DNA of 52,794 bases from Chrysophaeum taylorii (GCA_029834535.1 JAQMWT010000008.1:1-52794); one strand, 5' to 3'; positions 1-11,510 are shown, numbered from the stretch's first letter. Program-made: numbers and translations. The notes: a model not told the origin generated them from the letters alone.

Positions 1-1708
1 GGTTATAAGGCTGTTGCTATTTGATGCTGCCTATAAACCATTCCTGGATGCTGTATCCCGTTCGCTCATACGCCATATCTCCGAATATAACCCAAGTACC
101 GATGAAAACAAGCCACCATCTGTGTGTTTGAGGAGATGCAATCCAACTCTGCTTTTACTGATACTGAGCGGAGAGATTTTGCGAAGCTGCTAGCTTCTAG
201 ATATCATCCTCAGCTCCACTCAGATTTTACCACTTCGACCGAAATGTCGCTAACTACTCGCCTAAGGTCTCATCATCGGCCTCTGACCCCCCTTCGCAGA
301 TTATAACCAATACACCTTCCAGCCAGGACCCTGATGCCTTATTAACTAACGGGAAGCATCCGATTTGGAAAAGGCTGTTACCAACGGAAGTGCCTTAGAA
401 AACCGCCTCTTTCCTCCAACATCAAACACAAACGTACTTCTGGTGACATTGATCAAAGTTTGTGAAGTCCTCAGCAGATTCACTCTTGCTCTGAATGATC
501 AACATGATGTGGTGCACGGTGTACCTGACGACACACTTGTACGACTCAGAAACGAGTTTATCCAAACTACCCATCATCCTTCCCTACAACAAGGTCCTCA
601 AGTCGCCTCGTGACCCATTCACAACACCTCACTTCATTGAAGAAGACCGTTTGGATGAATTGCAGTAAAACACTCTCATCCACAGGTCTTAAATCAGCTC
701 TCGCCTCACGCATCGGCTTGTGCCACAGCACTGTTCCGCCATTAATCCGGTGCCAGACTCTTACCCTGAGGGTGATGGCGTTTCTGCTATATATGTCAAA
801 TTAAAGAGGATCAAGCAATCTCGTTACCCTCTCCTCCACCTTATACCTTTTAAAGTTCCACTAGCTCTCGCGAGAGCATTCATCAGAGAGTCACTTCATT
901 GACCAAGCCCAAATCTTGTTGTGTCTGGTAATGACTTTACGAGGCGAAAAGTCGGGGCTGGCCGGTTAGCACCGGAAAGTCCGCGCTGCGATGGGGTTCG
1001 CTCGGTTGGGCAGACGCGACGGACAGGTCGATTGTCGTAGACAACACGTTTGCGGCCTGCGACGCTTTTGCACGACTTCGCACAAGACCGCGCGCAGTGG
1101 CGGTCCGTCATCAACGAATCCTCGTCCCTCGCCTCGGCCCCAACTGCGTGATTTTCCTCTGTGATTCCGGATCGGCTCCTGCCTGTCCGGCCTGGCTCCC
1201 ATGCTCGGGAGAGGTCTGAAGTTAGTTAGTTAATAACTTTACCGCTGAATATGAACTGAAGTTGTGTTACCTCATGTGGCCTCTGTAGTTTTACTCCTCC
1301 ATGTTCATCAACGGCTTCTTCCGTATTATCACATTTCCCCAGGAGATGTGCCATGTTGCTCTGCTTCAAGACACATCTCGAGGGGGTGCAGAGAAATCTG
1401 CAGACTCCTACCCTTATTCCGTCCGTTGAGAACGCGATCTCTCCCTTACCCTTCTTCTTCCTTTATCACCACCAGATAGTCCACGGATATTTTTGCTCAC
1501 GCTCATCATCATATGTGGTCTAACGCGTCCCGTAGGTACGTAGGATTACATGTTAACCTAGATGTAGTTCTATGTGTCGTCCGTCGTGTGCTGAGGCTAG
1601 GGGGACTTACCTTCCGTTCCCTGAACTGAGCCTGCCAGACTCACACGGTGAGACGGGATGGTTCTTCAGTGACTTTAAACCACTGCCTCGCGGAATACTC
1701 CGCAGGTT
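1..1708 (+). mobile_element. Repeat element with gag-like relic ORFs, left inverted copy (truncated by window edge)
   Basis: This stretch is repeated in the opposite orientation at about 8677-10327, so the two copies form a long imperfect inverted repeat. Shared coding traces run across several frames: residues beginning MFEEMQS near 130, then a segment with TNVLLVTLIKVCEVLSRF near 430-480, then VPDSYPEGDGVSAIYVKL near 745-810. The frames are interrupted, including a deletion near 360 that is absent from the right copy. I do not recognise the family; no reverse transcriptase, integrase or transposase motif is visible in this copy. Homology ends close to 1708, at the string cggaatactccgc. The element is AT-richer than the genes beside it. 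It may be a retroelement gag or the 3' part of a longer element. Confidence 0.6.
941..1235 (+). mobile_element. SINE-like short insertion with target-site duplication
   Basis: A segment of about 295 bp interrupts the repeat element. It is flanked by a direct repeat ACTTTAC (934-940 and 1236-1242), and the right-hand copy of the host element is uninterrupted at this point. The insert ends in a short tandem tail of GTTA units. Its last 70-80 bp, including gctcgggagaggtctgaag, recur at 9031-9237 and 37390-37588. A short element, target-site duplication and simple-repeat tail fit a SINE or a 5'-truncated LINE. The 5' part differs from the other two copies. Confidence 0.6.
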
Positions 1709-3244
1709 ATGGGCCCAGCGGGGTCCTGAAGGATCATGTGTTGCATGCACATACCATATTGGGCATTGGACTGTTACGGCGCCAGTCTACTAGCCTCGCC
1801 ATGCAAGACGCTTGTTTATATACGCTTAACATGGGTTGTACAGTACAGAGTTACACCGCATGCGTTAAGGCCCGTTCTTTACGGAGCCCTTGATATTTTT
1901 GTACATACCCAAAAAAAAAATTAGACTGCGTCGTACCCTGTGTCCTTGTATATATTATCGTGTTAGCGTGAAAGTGTTGGTGTGTGTGTATTCTGTCTAA
2001 CCTGTACTGATGGCAATTGCGCTATGGAATATTTTGGGTATGTCCACCTGGACACTCCACCATGATGCACTAACCGCTCATTAGAGCACAACCTACCACA
2101 ACTGCCAGTTAGTGCTACCCCTGCACACTGACTGGAATCACAGTTTGTACAGTTGCCATATAGGCATCCCTCCATTGTTTACCTGATGAGTGTACATAGA
2201 CACCGCTAGACAGAGCCCCCTAGAATGCCTAGTAGAAGTGAACTGCTCTGACTGAACCCACAGGTTCACGTCACCGTTGAGTGCCTCAATGAGGGGAACC
2301 GCTTTCAACTTCAAAGCCGAAAAGCGTCGCTCCAAGTGCGGCAAATCCGGCAAATGCTTCGGTATCACCATGCCGAAGCGCTCTTCGAGTTCGACTCGTA
2401 CGAATTTTACAGGAGACCCTGCCCTGACTATGACGCGTCTTGCGCAATAGAATTCTCGATACTGGGGAGTGGCGGAACTCAACCTCGGATCTGTTGAAGC
2501 GCTGAATTTCAGGAATGGCACTTCACAGCCGAAGCGTTTTCACACCTACCCGACCCAGAGGTAGCACACTGTTTGCTACGATAATGAGGTCAGGGTTATC
2601 CGGCCCGAAATAAATGATCGCTTCAGGGATGGTGAGCGCATTTTAAATCGCAACCTATCCTTGCAGAATCAACGCGCCATTTGGGACCAAGTGAATGTGG
2701 GGTTTGAGATTTGGGACCAGGTGAACTTGCTGGCATGCATACTTATTCGAAACTTACCATGGGGTTATCAATATCCCATTGTACTACTAACCTTTGCGTC
2801 ACGGCCCACTGCATCTTTGTGTGGGGAAGTCAGCCGGAACCCACGTCAGCGCGACGGCACAAAATGTTCTAAATCGAATACCAACTTCGGACTGCGAAAG
2901 CACGCGATCGGAGCCCGCCGGACTTTGCGTCTACGGAAACTTCACGACCTCATCTGGCGGACGAAAAACAGGTAACCCAATTCAGGTAACCCGCGTTATG
3001 TTTGCCTTCCGTTGAACTTTGGACCATATTTCAGCGTTCGCATCTTTGTGGCAAGAAAGAAGCCCCTCTGGCCATCACCCTCAGCATTCAATACTCAAGT
3101 ACGCACTCTTCCCCCCGAAAGATAATATTTGACACTTCAACTGATTACTCATCATATTATCGTTCTCAGCTGTGCCACTAAGGAGGAGAGAGGTTGCTCA
3201 GTTTCTCAGGTCGGGCGACGTCAAGTCGCGCTGTCGGAAGGAGC
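1709..3244. other. Intergenic stretch with one relic ORF and a dispersed minisatellite
   Basis: No intact gene is seen. On the minus strand, 2660-2138 carries protein-like sequence (EAIIYFGPDNPDLIIVANS, then after a frame break YREFYCARRVIVRAG and onwards, ending at 2138), probably a decayed transposon gene of unknown family. At about 2682-2735 two copies of a unit reading gggaccaggtgaactt lie on the plus strand; its reverse complement is the minisatellite at 41.9-43.1 kb. The last 100 bp would contain the promoter and 5'UTR of the kinase-LRR gene. Confidence 0.4.
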
Positions 3245-6200
3245 ATGGAGACGGCGAGCGCATATCTGCTAGGGAAACTCATCAACGACTTCAAGGATTT
3301 TGCGGACGCCCGGGTGACGGCCGACGACAAGAGCAAGGAGTTGCGCGTCAGCATGGCGAACCTCTACGCCACGCTGCTCAGCATGCAGGATCAAAGGGAC
3401 AACCTGAGCGTGCACGTCCTCGAGTCGACAAAGGTGACGCTCGACAGTGTTTTGGAAACGTGCCGCGAGTGGAGTGGCAAGTCAAGCTTCGGCAAGTTTT
3501 CGGACGGCACGAAGTACGCGAAGCTGTTCAGGCGGCTCGAGGAAGCGCTCGATAAGCGCGTCAGCGAGCTCGCGCTCGCGAAGACGGCCGCGAACGGGGA
3601 CGTGCTGAAGTCTCTCCGGCGCAAGCAGAACTCGATCTTCGCGCGGATCGAAGGTGGAAACGAGATGATTTACGAGTTCGACCCGCCGGGCCCGGACAAC
3701 AGGCAGAGGGCATCGCTGCTGGGTCAGGGCACGTTCGGGCGTACGCACCGGGTAAAAGAGCGCGGAGGGGTGGGCGTGCAGCGAGCGATGAAGATCATTG
3801 ACGTCGACCGCGCGCGCGACGTCGGGGTCGATATCACAAAGCTACACGTCGAGGCCAGACTTTTGGCCAGCCTCAACCATCCGAACATCGTGAGCTACGT
3901 CTCGAGCTTCGAGTACGGCAGCGACTTCTTCATTATCACGGAGTACGTGGGCGGCGGCCACCTCGGGCTCCAGATCGGCAAGTCGCAAGATGTGGCGACG
4001 TTACGTTCGTGGGCGTGCCAGATATTCAGGGCGTTGGAGTACATTCACGCGCAGGGCGTGCTCCACCGAGATCTCAAGCCGGAGAACATCCTCCTCGACG
4101 TTGGGAACCTGTTCATCAAGCTCTGCGACTTCGGCCTCGCTGCTCAGATGAGGACGGCTGGCCTGAGTTCGTTGACCGGTACGATGAACTACATGTCGCC
4201 GCAGAAAGCTACGAACAATCAGCGGTATGATGCCGCCGATGACATGTGGGGTTCCGGCTGCCTGCTCGGCGAGCTGCTCACGGGCACGCCACTCTACGTG
4301 CGTTGCCCACGAATGTCGTTCTTCAACGACACGCCGGCTGTCATGGATGTCTGCACCCAGAGTCGCGAGGCGGACGGGGTCCTCGGTGCCATCGTGTGCG
4401 ACCTCCTCAAGACAGTTCCGACGCAACGTCCGTCCGCGGCCGAAGCCGCAAACCGTCTCGAGGGAGGCCGTGCTGCGGGTTTCGAGCGCTTGCCTCGAGT
4501 TTCTGAAGAACCAAAGCAGGGTGAGGAGCAGGCCGAAAGGGTGTGCCCCGAACTAGAAGATGAACATCGACGCGAAAAAGGTGAGCGGCAGGCGATTGAG
4601 GCCAAAAGGATGCGCGACGACGAGATGGCGTCCGAGGAAGTGCGCGAACCACAAAAAAACGAGGCGGCGGCGCGACAGGCTGCTGAAAAGAATCGACTCG
4701 ATGAGGCTGATCTGCAGGTGATGGAGTCTGAGGCCATTCGGGTGCGTGCTGAGCGGGTCGCGGCGATCGAAGCCGAGCGGATGCGCGCCGAGCGGGTCGC
4801 AGCGATTGAGGCCGATGCCGAGCGTGTGCGCGCAGAACGGGAAGCAGCGATCGAGGCCGAGGCCGAGCAGATGCGCGCCGAGCGGGTCGCAGCGATTGAG
4901 GCCGATGCCGAGCGTGTGCGCGCAGAACGGGAAGCAGCGATCGAGGCCGAGGCCGAGCAGATGCGCGCCGAGCGGGTCGCAGCGATTGAGGCCGATGCCG
5001 AGCGTGTGCGCGCAGAACGGGAAGCAGCGATCGAGGCCGAGGCCGAGCAGATGCGCGCCGAGCGGGAAGCAGTGATCGAGGCCGAGGCCGAGCAGATGCG
5101 CGCCGAGCGGGAAGCAGCGATCGAGGCCGAGGCCGAGCGGATGCGCGCTGAGCGGGTCGTGGCACTCGAGGCCGAGCGGATGCGCGCCGAGCGGGTCGTG
5201 GCGATCGAGGCCGATGCCGAGCGGATGCGCGCAGAACGGGAAGTAGCGATCGAGGCCGAGGCCGAGCGGATGCGCGCCGAGCGGGTCGGGGCAATCGAGG
5301 CCGAGACCGAGCGTGTGCGCGCAGAACGGGAAGCAGTGATCGAGGCCGAGACCGAGCGTGTGCGCGCAGAACGGGAAGCAGCAATCGAGGCCGAGGCCGA
5401 GCGGATGCGCGCAGAACGGGAAGCAGCAATCGAGGCCGAGGCCGAGCGGATGCGCGCAGAACGAGAAGCAGCGATCGAGGCCGAGGCCGGGCAGATGCAC
5501 GCCGAGCGGGTCGGGGCAATCGAGGCCGAGACCGAGCGGATGCGCGCAGAACAGGAAGCAGCAATCGAGGCCGAGGCCGAGCGGATGCGTGCAGAACGGG
5601 AAGCAGCAATCGAGGCCGAGGCCAAGAAGATGCGCGCCGAGCGGGTCGGGGCACTCGAGGCGGAGACCGAGCGGATGCGCGCCGAGCGTATGGCTGCTAT
5701 CGAGGCCGAGGCCGAGCAGATGCGCGCCGAGCGCATGGCTACTATCGAGGCCGAGGCCGAGCGGATGCGCGCCGCGCGGGTCGAGGCTATCGAGGCCGAG
5801 GCCGAACAGATGCGCGCCGAGCGGGTCGCCCGCGAACATCAAGTTCAACGACAACGCGAAGAGGCCGCGCGGAAGGCGTTACCAAGTTACGGAGCGAGCG
5901 AGCGCTTCCTCCGAAATTGCAGAATGACCTGGCGACGGGTCCTAGAGCGTCTCGAAACGAACGATTGCGATTTGAGGGAGCTCGATCTTTCGTGCGAACG
6001 CGGCGCGTTAGGAATTTTTATCAATGCTAGTTTGGGTTTCTCGGATTGACTTTGTATTGTCCGTAGTAATAGCGGAATCGGCGACCAGGATGCGGCCCGC
6101 CTCGCAAGATCCATCGAGAAGAACACGTCGCTCCAGGTGCTCTATCTCTCGTGCGTTTCCCTTCGGCGTTTTCCCGAGGACTGAAAACGATGATTTTTTT

Positions 6201-8518
6201 TTTTCTGCAAGGATTTCCCCAAAACGCCCCGATTTTGCCGACGAAATTTCGCAGGTACAACAGTCTTGGCGCCGAGGGCGTGGCACGCCTCGCAGAGTCC
6301 CTCGAGAAGAACAGGTCGCTCCAGACGCTCTATCTCTCGTGCGTTTCCCTTGGGCGTTTTCGCGAGAACTGCGAACGATGTATATTTTTTTTCTGAACTT
6401 CTTATATCCAAAACCCCCGATTTTGCCGACGAAATTTCGTAGGTACAATAGTATTGGCGCCGAGGGAGCGGCACGCCTCGCAGAGTCCCTTGAGAAGAAC
6501 ACGTCGCTCCAGACGCTCCATCTCTCGTGCGTTCCCCGTCGGCGTTTTCTGCGAACGATGTAATTTTTTTTTCTGCACGGATTATCCCAAAACCCATAAA
6601 TTTTACCATCGAAATTTCGCAGGTCCAACGGTATTGGTGCCGAGGGCGCGGCACGCCTCGCAAAGTCCCTCGAGAAGACCAGGTCGCTCCAGACGCTCGA
6701 TCTCTCGTGCGTTTCCCTTGGGCGATTTTCGCGAACGATGTAATTTTTTTTTTCTTCGCGGATTATCCCAAAACCCATAAATTTTACCATCGAGATTTCG
6801 CAGGTACAACAGTATTGGCGCCGAGGGCGCGGCACGCTTCGCAAAGTCCCTCGAGAAGACCAGGTCGCTCCAGACGCTCGATCTCTCGTGCGTTTCCCTT
6901 GGCCGTTTTCTGCGAACGATGTAATTTTTTTTTCTGCACGAATTTTCCCAAAACCCCCGATTTTGCCGACGAAATTCCGCAGGGGGAACAACATTGGTGC
7001 CGAGGGTGCCGCGCTCCTTCTAGAGAAAAATAGGTCGCTTCAAACGCTAGATCTCTCGTGCGTTTCCCTTCGGCGTTTTTGCGAGGACCGAGCGAGACTT
7101 AACTTTATCCTGAACTGATCTTTCCAAATCCTCCTAATTTCCCGGCGAAAATTCGCAGGGAGAACAGTATTGGCGATCTGGCAGTAGCGCGCCACGCAAA
7201 GTTCCTCGAGAAGTACAGGTCGTTCCTCGAGAAGAACAGGTCGCTGGAGACGCTCATTCTCGCGTGCGTTTCCCGTCGGCGAGGATTGCGAACGATTTAT
7301 TATTATTTTTTGGACTGATTTTCCCAACCCCGCGATTTTTCTATAGCGATGAAATATATTTCGCAGGCACAATGATATCGGCGCCGAGGGCGTAGCACAC
7401 CTCGCAAAGTTCCTCGAGAATTACACGTCGCTCCTGACGCTTAATCTCGGGTGCGTTTCGCGTCTGAGTTTTTTTGTCGCGAGGAATGATAAGTCTTTTT
7501 TTTTTTTTTCTTCACAGATTATCCCAAAACCCATAAATTTTACCATCGAAATTTCGCAGGCGTAACAGTATTGGCGCCGAGGGCGCGGCACGCCTCGCAA
7601 AGTGCCTCGAGAAGAACAGGTCGCTCCAGACGCTCAATCTCGAGTGCGTTTTCCCCGTCGAAGCTGATTGTGAGCACTGAACGATTATTTTTAGTTCGGA
7701 ATTAATTTTCCAAAGCCCCCTTTTTACTGACGAAATTTCGCAGGTGCAACCGTATCGGCGATCAGGGCGCTGTCCACCTCGCAGAGTCCCTCGAGAAAAA
7801 CACGACGCTCCTATCGCTCGATCTCCAGTGCGTGTTTCCCGTCGGCGTTCTCACGAGGACAGGCCTTTTTTCCCAAAATCCCTGAGTTAACTAGCGGAAT
7901 TTCACAGGGCGAACAGTATCCGCGATCAGGGAGCGGCACGCCTCGCAGCGGCCCTCGAAAAGAACGCGTCGCTCCAATCGCTCGAACTCCAGTGCGTGTT
8001 TTTTTTTTCTGAGTTGATTTTACCAAAAACCCCCTACTTACCTCCTACGTTTCGCAGGGAAAACTTTGTCGGCTATCCGGGGGCTTTGCGCCTCGTACGT
8101 TCCCTCCAGAAGAACACGTCGCTCCAGGAGATCAATCTTGCGTGCGCATTTCCAGGCCGGCGTCGGGAAATTTTTCGTTTTTTTTTCCAGCAAAAATTCG
8201 TATATCTCATTCAAACAACACCGGCGTGCGACGCAGGATTATGCGTCTCGACGAAAACAAGATTCAACATCTTCGTTCTATCGCCAAAGACGCCGGGAAG
8301 AGTATCGGACTTTAAAGATACCGACCTCGGCACGGCGGTGTGCTCGCTTAGATCATTCCGTTTTCTTTTTACATCCGACGTTCGAGGTACCGTTTCGCTC
8401 TTTGATAGCGACAAAAAGTCCCTGCTCGAATGGCGAGGAGTATCGAGAAAGTGGAATTCCGGAAAATGAAAGTCGTCCCCTAAGTCAGTCAGTGCAGAAA
8501 AATTTAATAAAACCGTAG
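3245..8518 (+). CDS. Helical-bundle / protein kinase / long-helix / LRR protein, 14 exons
   Basis: Proposed join: 3245-5991, 6067-6150, 6255-6338, 6443-6526, 6623-6706, 6804-6887, 6983-7057, 7159-7263, 7367-7450, 7560-7643, 7744-7827, 7908-7991, 8058-8141, 8191-8518. The total is 4095 nt, in frame, 1364 residues. The start is the first in-frame ATG; an upstream in-frame TTG is not used. Residues 1-140 are an alpha-helical bundle resembling MLKL/HeLo-type four-helix domains. Residues 155-430 are a kinase: LGQGTFG at 159, HRDLKPEN at 274-281, DFG at 295-297. The usual APE reads SPQ, so the activation-segment Glu is lost. Residues 440-890 are E/R/A-rich 15-residue repeats, a coiled coil or single helix. 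LRRs of the RNI type (NSIGAEGAARLAESLEKN) follow, one per exon. The last exon encodes a basic tail without a recognised domain and is the least certain part. Introns begin GTGCG and end CAG or TAG. A sensor-kinase role is inferred. Confidence 0.8.
4740..5835 (+). repeat. In-frame tandem repeats encoding the long charged helix
   Basis: The coding sequence repeats a 15-residue motif of the form AERMRAEREAAIEAE about 24 times. Around 4788-5057 a 90-nt compound unit occurs three times with essentially no change, so expansion is recent. The repeats keep long open frames on other strands and frames, which should not be taken for genes. Confidence 0.85.
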
Positions 8519-8676
8519 TAGTCTAACGTCGTCTCCTCGTATATTTACTTTTACCTCATCGGCACGCCTGGCGCTACCCTCTTTTAAACTTCTCCTTGCC
8601 CTCTTTAAGCTCCGTTTGACACTCCTTCTTGCGTTGCTCCCTTCTTCCTACCTTTGCTTCTTAGAGTGTGCGTTTG
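8519..8676. other. Short spacer downstream of the kinase-LRR gene
   Basis: About 160 bp lies between the proposed stop codon and the start of the right inverted repeat element. It presumably holds the 3'UTR and polyadenylation site. No other feature is seen. Confidence 0.3.
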
Positions 8677-11100
8677 TTGCGGAGTATTCCGTGAGGCAAT
8701 GGTACAAGGCCACGGAATAACCATCCCGTCTCGCCGCGAGAGTCTGGCAGGTTCAGTTCAGGGAGCGGATGATAAGCCCCCCTAGCCTCAGCGCACGACA
8801 GAGACGCGCTATAGACCACATATGATGATGAGCGTGAGCAAAAATATCCGTGGACTATTTGGTGGTGAAAAGGGAAGAAGGGTAAGGGAGAGATCGCGTT
8901 CTCAACGGACGGAACAAGGGTAGGAGTCTGCAGATTTCTCTGCACCCCCTCGAGATGTGTCTTGAAGCAGAGCAACATGGCACATCTCCTGGGAAATGTG
9001 ATATAATACGGAAGAAGCCGTTGAGGAACATAACTAACTAACTTCAGACCTCTCCCGAGCATCGGAGCCAGGCCGGACCGACAGGAGCCAGTCCGGAATC
9101 ACGGGCCTGTAGACGAGGGGCGCCGAGAGATGGGTCGGCGGAGAGTGATCATCAAGCTTGTCGCCATGCGACGAGGAGACCGCGATGTGACTGACAACCA
9201 ACTCGTCGATAACCTTCCGTCTGCGCCCCGCGGCCATAAAACTACAGAGGCCACATGAGGTAACACAACTTTAGTTCATATTCAGCGGTAAAGTCACATT
9301 ACCAAGACACAACAAGATTTGGGCTTGGTCAATGAAGTGACTCTCGGACTGAATGCTCTTGGAGAGAGCTAGTGGAACTTTAAAAGGTAGTGAAGGTGGA
9401 GGAGAGGGTAACGAGATTGCTTGATCCTCTTTAATTTGACATATATAGCAGAAACGCCATCACCCTCAGGGTAAGAGTCTGGCACCGGATTAATGGGCAG
9501 AACAGTGCTGTGGCACAAGCCGATGCGTGAGGTCGAGGAGCTGATTTACGACCTGTGGGATGAGAGTGCTCAACTGCAATTCATCCAAACGGTCTTCTTC
9601 AATGAAGTGAGGTGTTGTGAATGGGTCATGAGGCGACTTGAGGACCTGGTTGTAGAGAGGGATGATGGGTAGTTTGGATAAACTCGTTTCTGAGTCGCAC
9701 AAGTGTGTCGTCAGGTACACCGTGCACCACATCATGTTGATCATTCAGAGCAAGAGTGAATCTGCTGAGGACTTCACAAACTTTGATCAATGTCACCAGA
9801 AGTACGTTTGTGTTTGATGTTGGAGGAAAGAGGCGGTTTTCTAAGGCACTTCCGTTGGTAACAGCCTTTTCCAAATCGGAGCGTAAAACAGCATTTTCGG
9901 TAGTTAAGGTGTGGATTTTCCGCGCCTGTTGATTGAGTGACACCTGAAGTGTCTCAACACACTGCGTGAGATGCTTCCCGTTAGTTAATAAGGCATCAGG
10001 GTCCTGGTTGGAAGGTGTATTGGTTGTAATCTGCGAAGGGGAGTCAGAGGCCGATGATGAGACCTTAGGCGAGTAGTTTAGCGACATTTCGGTCGAAGTG
10101 GTAAAATCTGAGTGGAGCTGAGGATGATATCTAGAAGCTAGCAGCTTCGCAAAATTTCTCCGCTCAGTATCAGTAAAAGCAGAGGTGGATTGCATCTCCT
10201 CAAACACACAGATGGTGGCTTGTTTTCATCGGCACTTGGGTTATATTCGGAGATATGGCTTAAGAGCGAACGGGATACAGCATCCAGGAATGGTTTATAG
10301 GCAGCAGCAGCAGCAGCCTTAATAACCGATTGCTTCTTATTTTGCGACCGCACAGCAGTGACCAGGAAGGACATGTGTTCCAGAAGTATAGTCTAGTTGC
10401 TCTTTTCAAATTCAGAGGATAAGGAATTTGAGGGGAGTCTGTGATGATCGAGGACGGAAGGACCATGTCAGCAGGCATACTATGCTGAGCATATAAATCC
10501 TGTACAAGCGTATAAAGATCAACAGGGAGGAAGTAGACTCGGAGTATAGTGGCCCGAAGATGGCCAATACAAGAGGATTCACAAAAAAAGGACGTCGTAC
10601 TCGCATTGCGCGGAAAAATAATAATAAAACTTCGCTTATTGTGATCAGCGTTGAGGCAGTGAAAGAGTAACAAAGAGTAACAGTTGAGATGGGAATGAAT
10701 GAATAACCAAAGTATGTAGAACTAGCCAGATGATCGATTACACTTTTTGGGGGGTTCAGGGTCAATTCTCTTTTTGTATGTCGCAATGTCGATAAAGAAT
10801 GGCATCCTGTCCAAGACACTGCATACAGTGGAAGGAAGCCTGTTGGTATTCTTTCTTGGTACCACGATAACACAAGGTGGCTTGGATGGCGGGAACAGAA
10901 GGCATGGTAACTACCACTGGGGCGCGGATCGATATGAAGGTTGGAACTTCCATAATGACCAGATAATCATTTGACGCGTAAACGGAGTCAATGGCTTCAT
11001 GTAGTTCTGAGCGTACAAAGGAAGTAAGGAGTCCGGTCAATGGGACACCACGGTAGGTTTCGTCCACTGGCAGGCCTTTTTATAAGTTGTCGAAGTCAAA
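8677..11100 (-). mobile_element. Repeat element with gag-like relic ORFs, right inverted copy
   Basis: Read on the minus strand, this copy matches 1-1708 and extends further upstream. Coding traces in order: 11067-10762 (begins MDETYRGVPLTGLL), 10673-10400 (contains YFLPVDLYTLVQDLYAQ), 10374-10200 (contains AYKPFLDAVSRSLLSHI), 10207-9626 (193 residues, begins MFEEMQSTSAF), then a C-terminal piece near 9630-9400. Adjacent pieces lie in different frames, so the protein is either decayed or uses frameshifts or introns. The overlap near 10200 (tgtgtgtttgagg) is identical in both copies. The 193-residue ORF is mainly helical with no catalytic motif; a gag-like role is a guess. Confidence 0.55.
9031..9237 (-). 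mobile_element. SINE-like short insertion, second copy
   Basis: On the minus strand this reads from atggccg to a GTTA-repeat tail and interrupts the repeat element at a site that is continuous in the left copy. It closely matches 37390-37588 along its whole length and the 3' end of 941-1235. It keeps an open frame starting MAAGRRRKVIDELVVSH. No clear target-site duplication is visible, and a few host bases are missing at the junction. Confidence 0.55.
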
Positions 11101-11411
11101 GTTAAGGATATATCGGCAAGCGTGGGCGGCAGGAAGCAACTTCGGCTTGCATCGCTGAAGCAGACTTGGACAGCAGCCGCGTCATCTCTTCACGATTTGG
11201 CTTCCTGCGATTGGAAGTGGGAGGGGTATTGAAGGACGAATCAAATCAAATCCACAGGAGACAGAGAGCGAGGAGGGTCTCGGCGAGCAGGAGCTACTCC
11301 CCTTGGGACATTACGCCTTGCCGGATGTGGCATTGGCGACGTCCGAATAGTGGCAGTGGCAAAAAGACGTAGGGTTAGTTTAACGACGCTTCCGTCATCA
11401 AGTCGTAGGAC

Positions 11412-11510
11412 AAAACTCAAAGGTTAGCGAACGTACGCTGATCAAAGCAGCTTAGATTGGCGGGGGTGAGAGCGTCGAGCTGAAATGAGAGTGGGGTGAG
11501 TGGGTGTAAG
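11412..11510 (-). repeat. Dispersed ~100-bp repeat at the 3' end of the RT element
   Basis: On the minus strand this reads ccactcaccccactctc followed by a stretch containing gccaatctaagctgctttga. Closely similar sequence occurs on the plus strand at about 42036-42140 and 42950-43050, beside the Helitron-type helicase fragments. It starts about 15 bp after the stop codon of the RT polyprotein. Confidence 0.7.

Noticed and set aside
4294..5854. Long antisense open frames opposite the kinase-LRR gene (up to 480 codons)
   Set aside because: They are mirror images of the E/R/A repeat (SASIAASRSARIR type) with no domain, open only because the repeat lacks stops in those frames.
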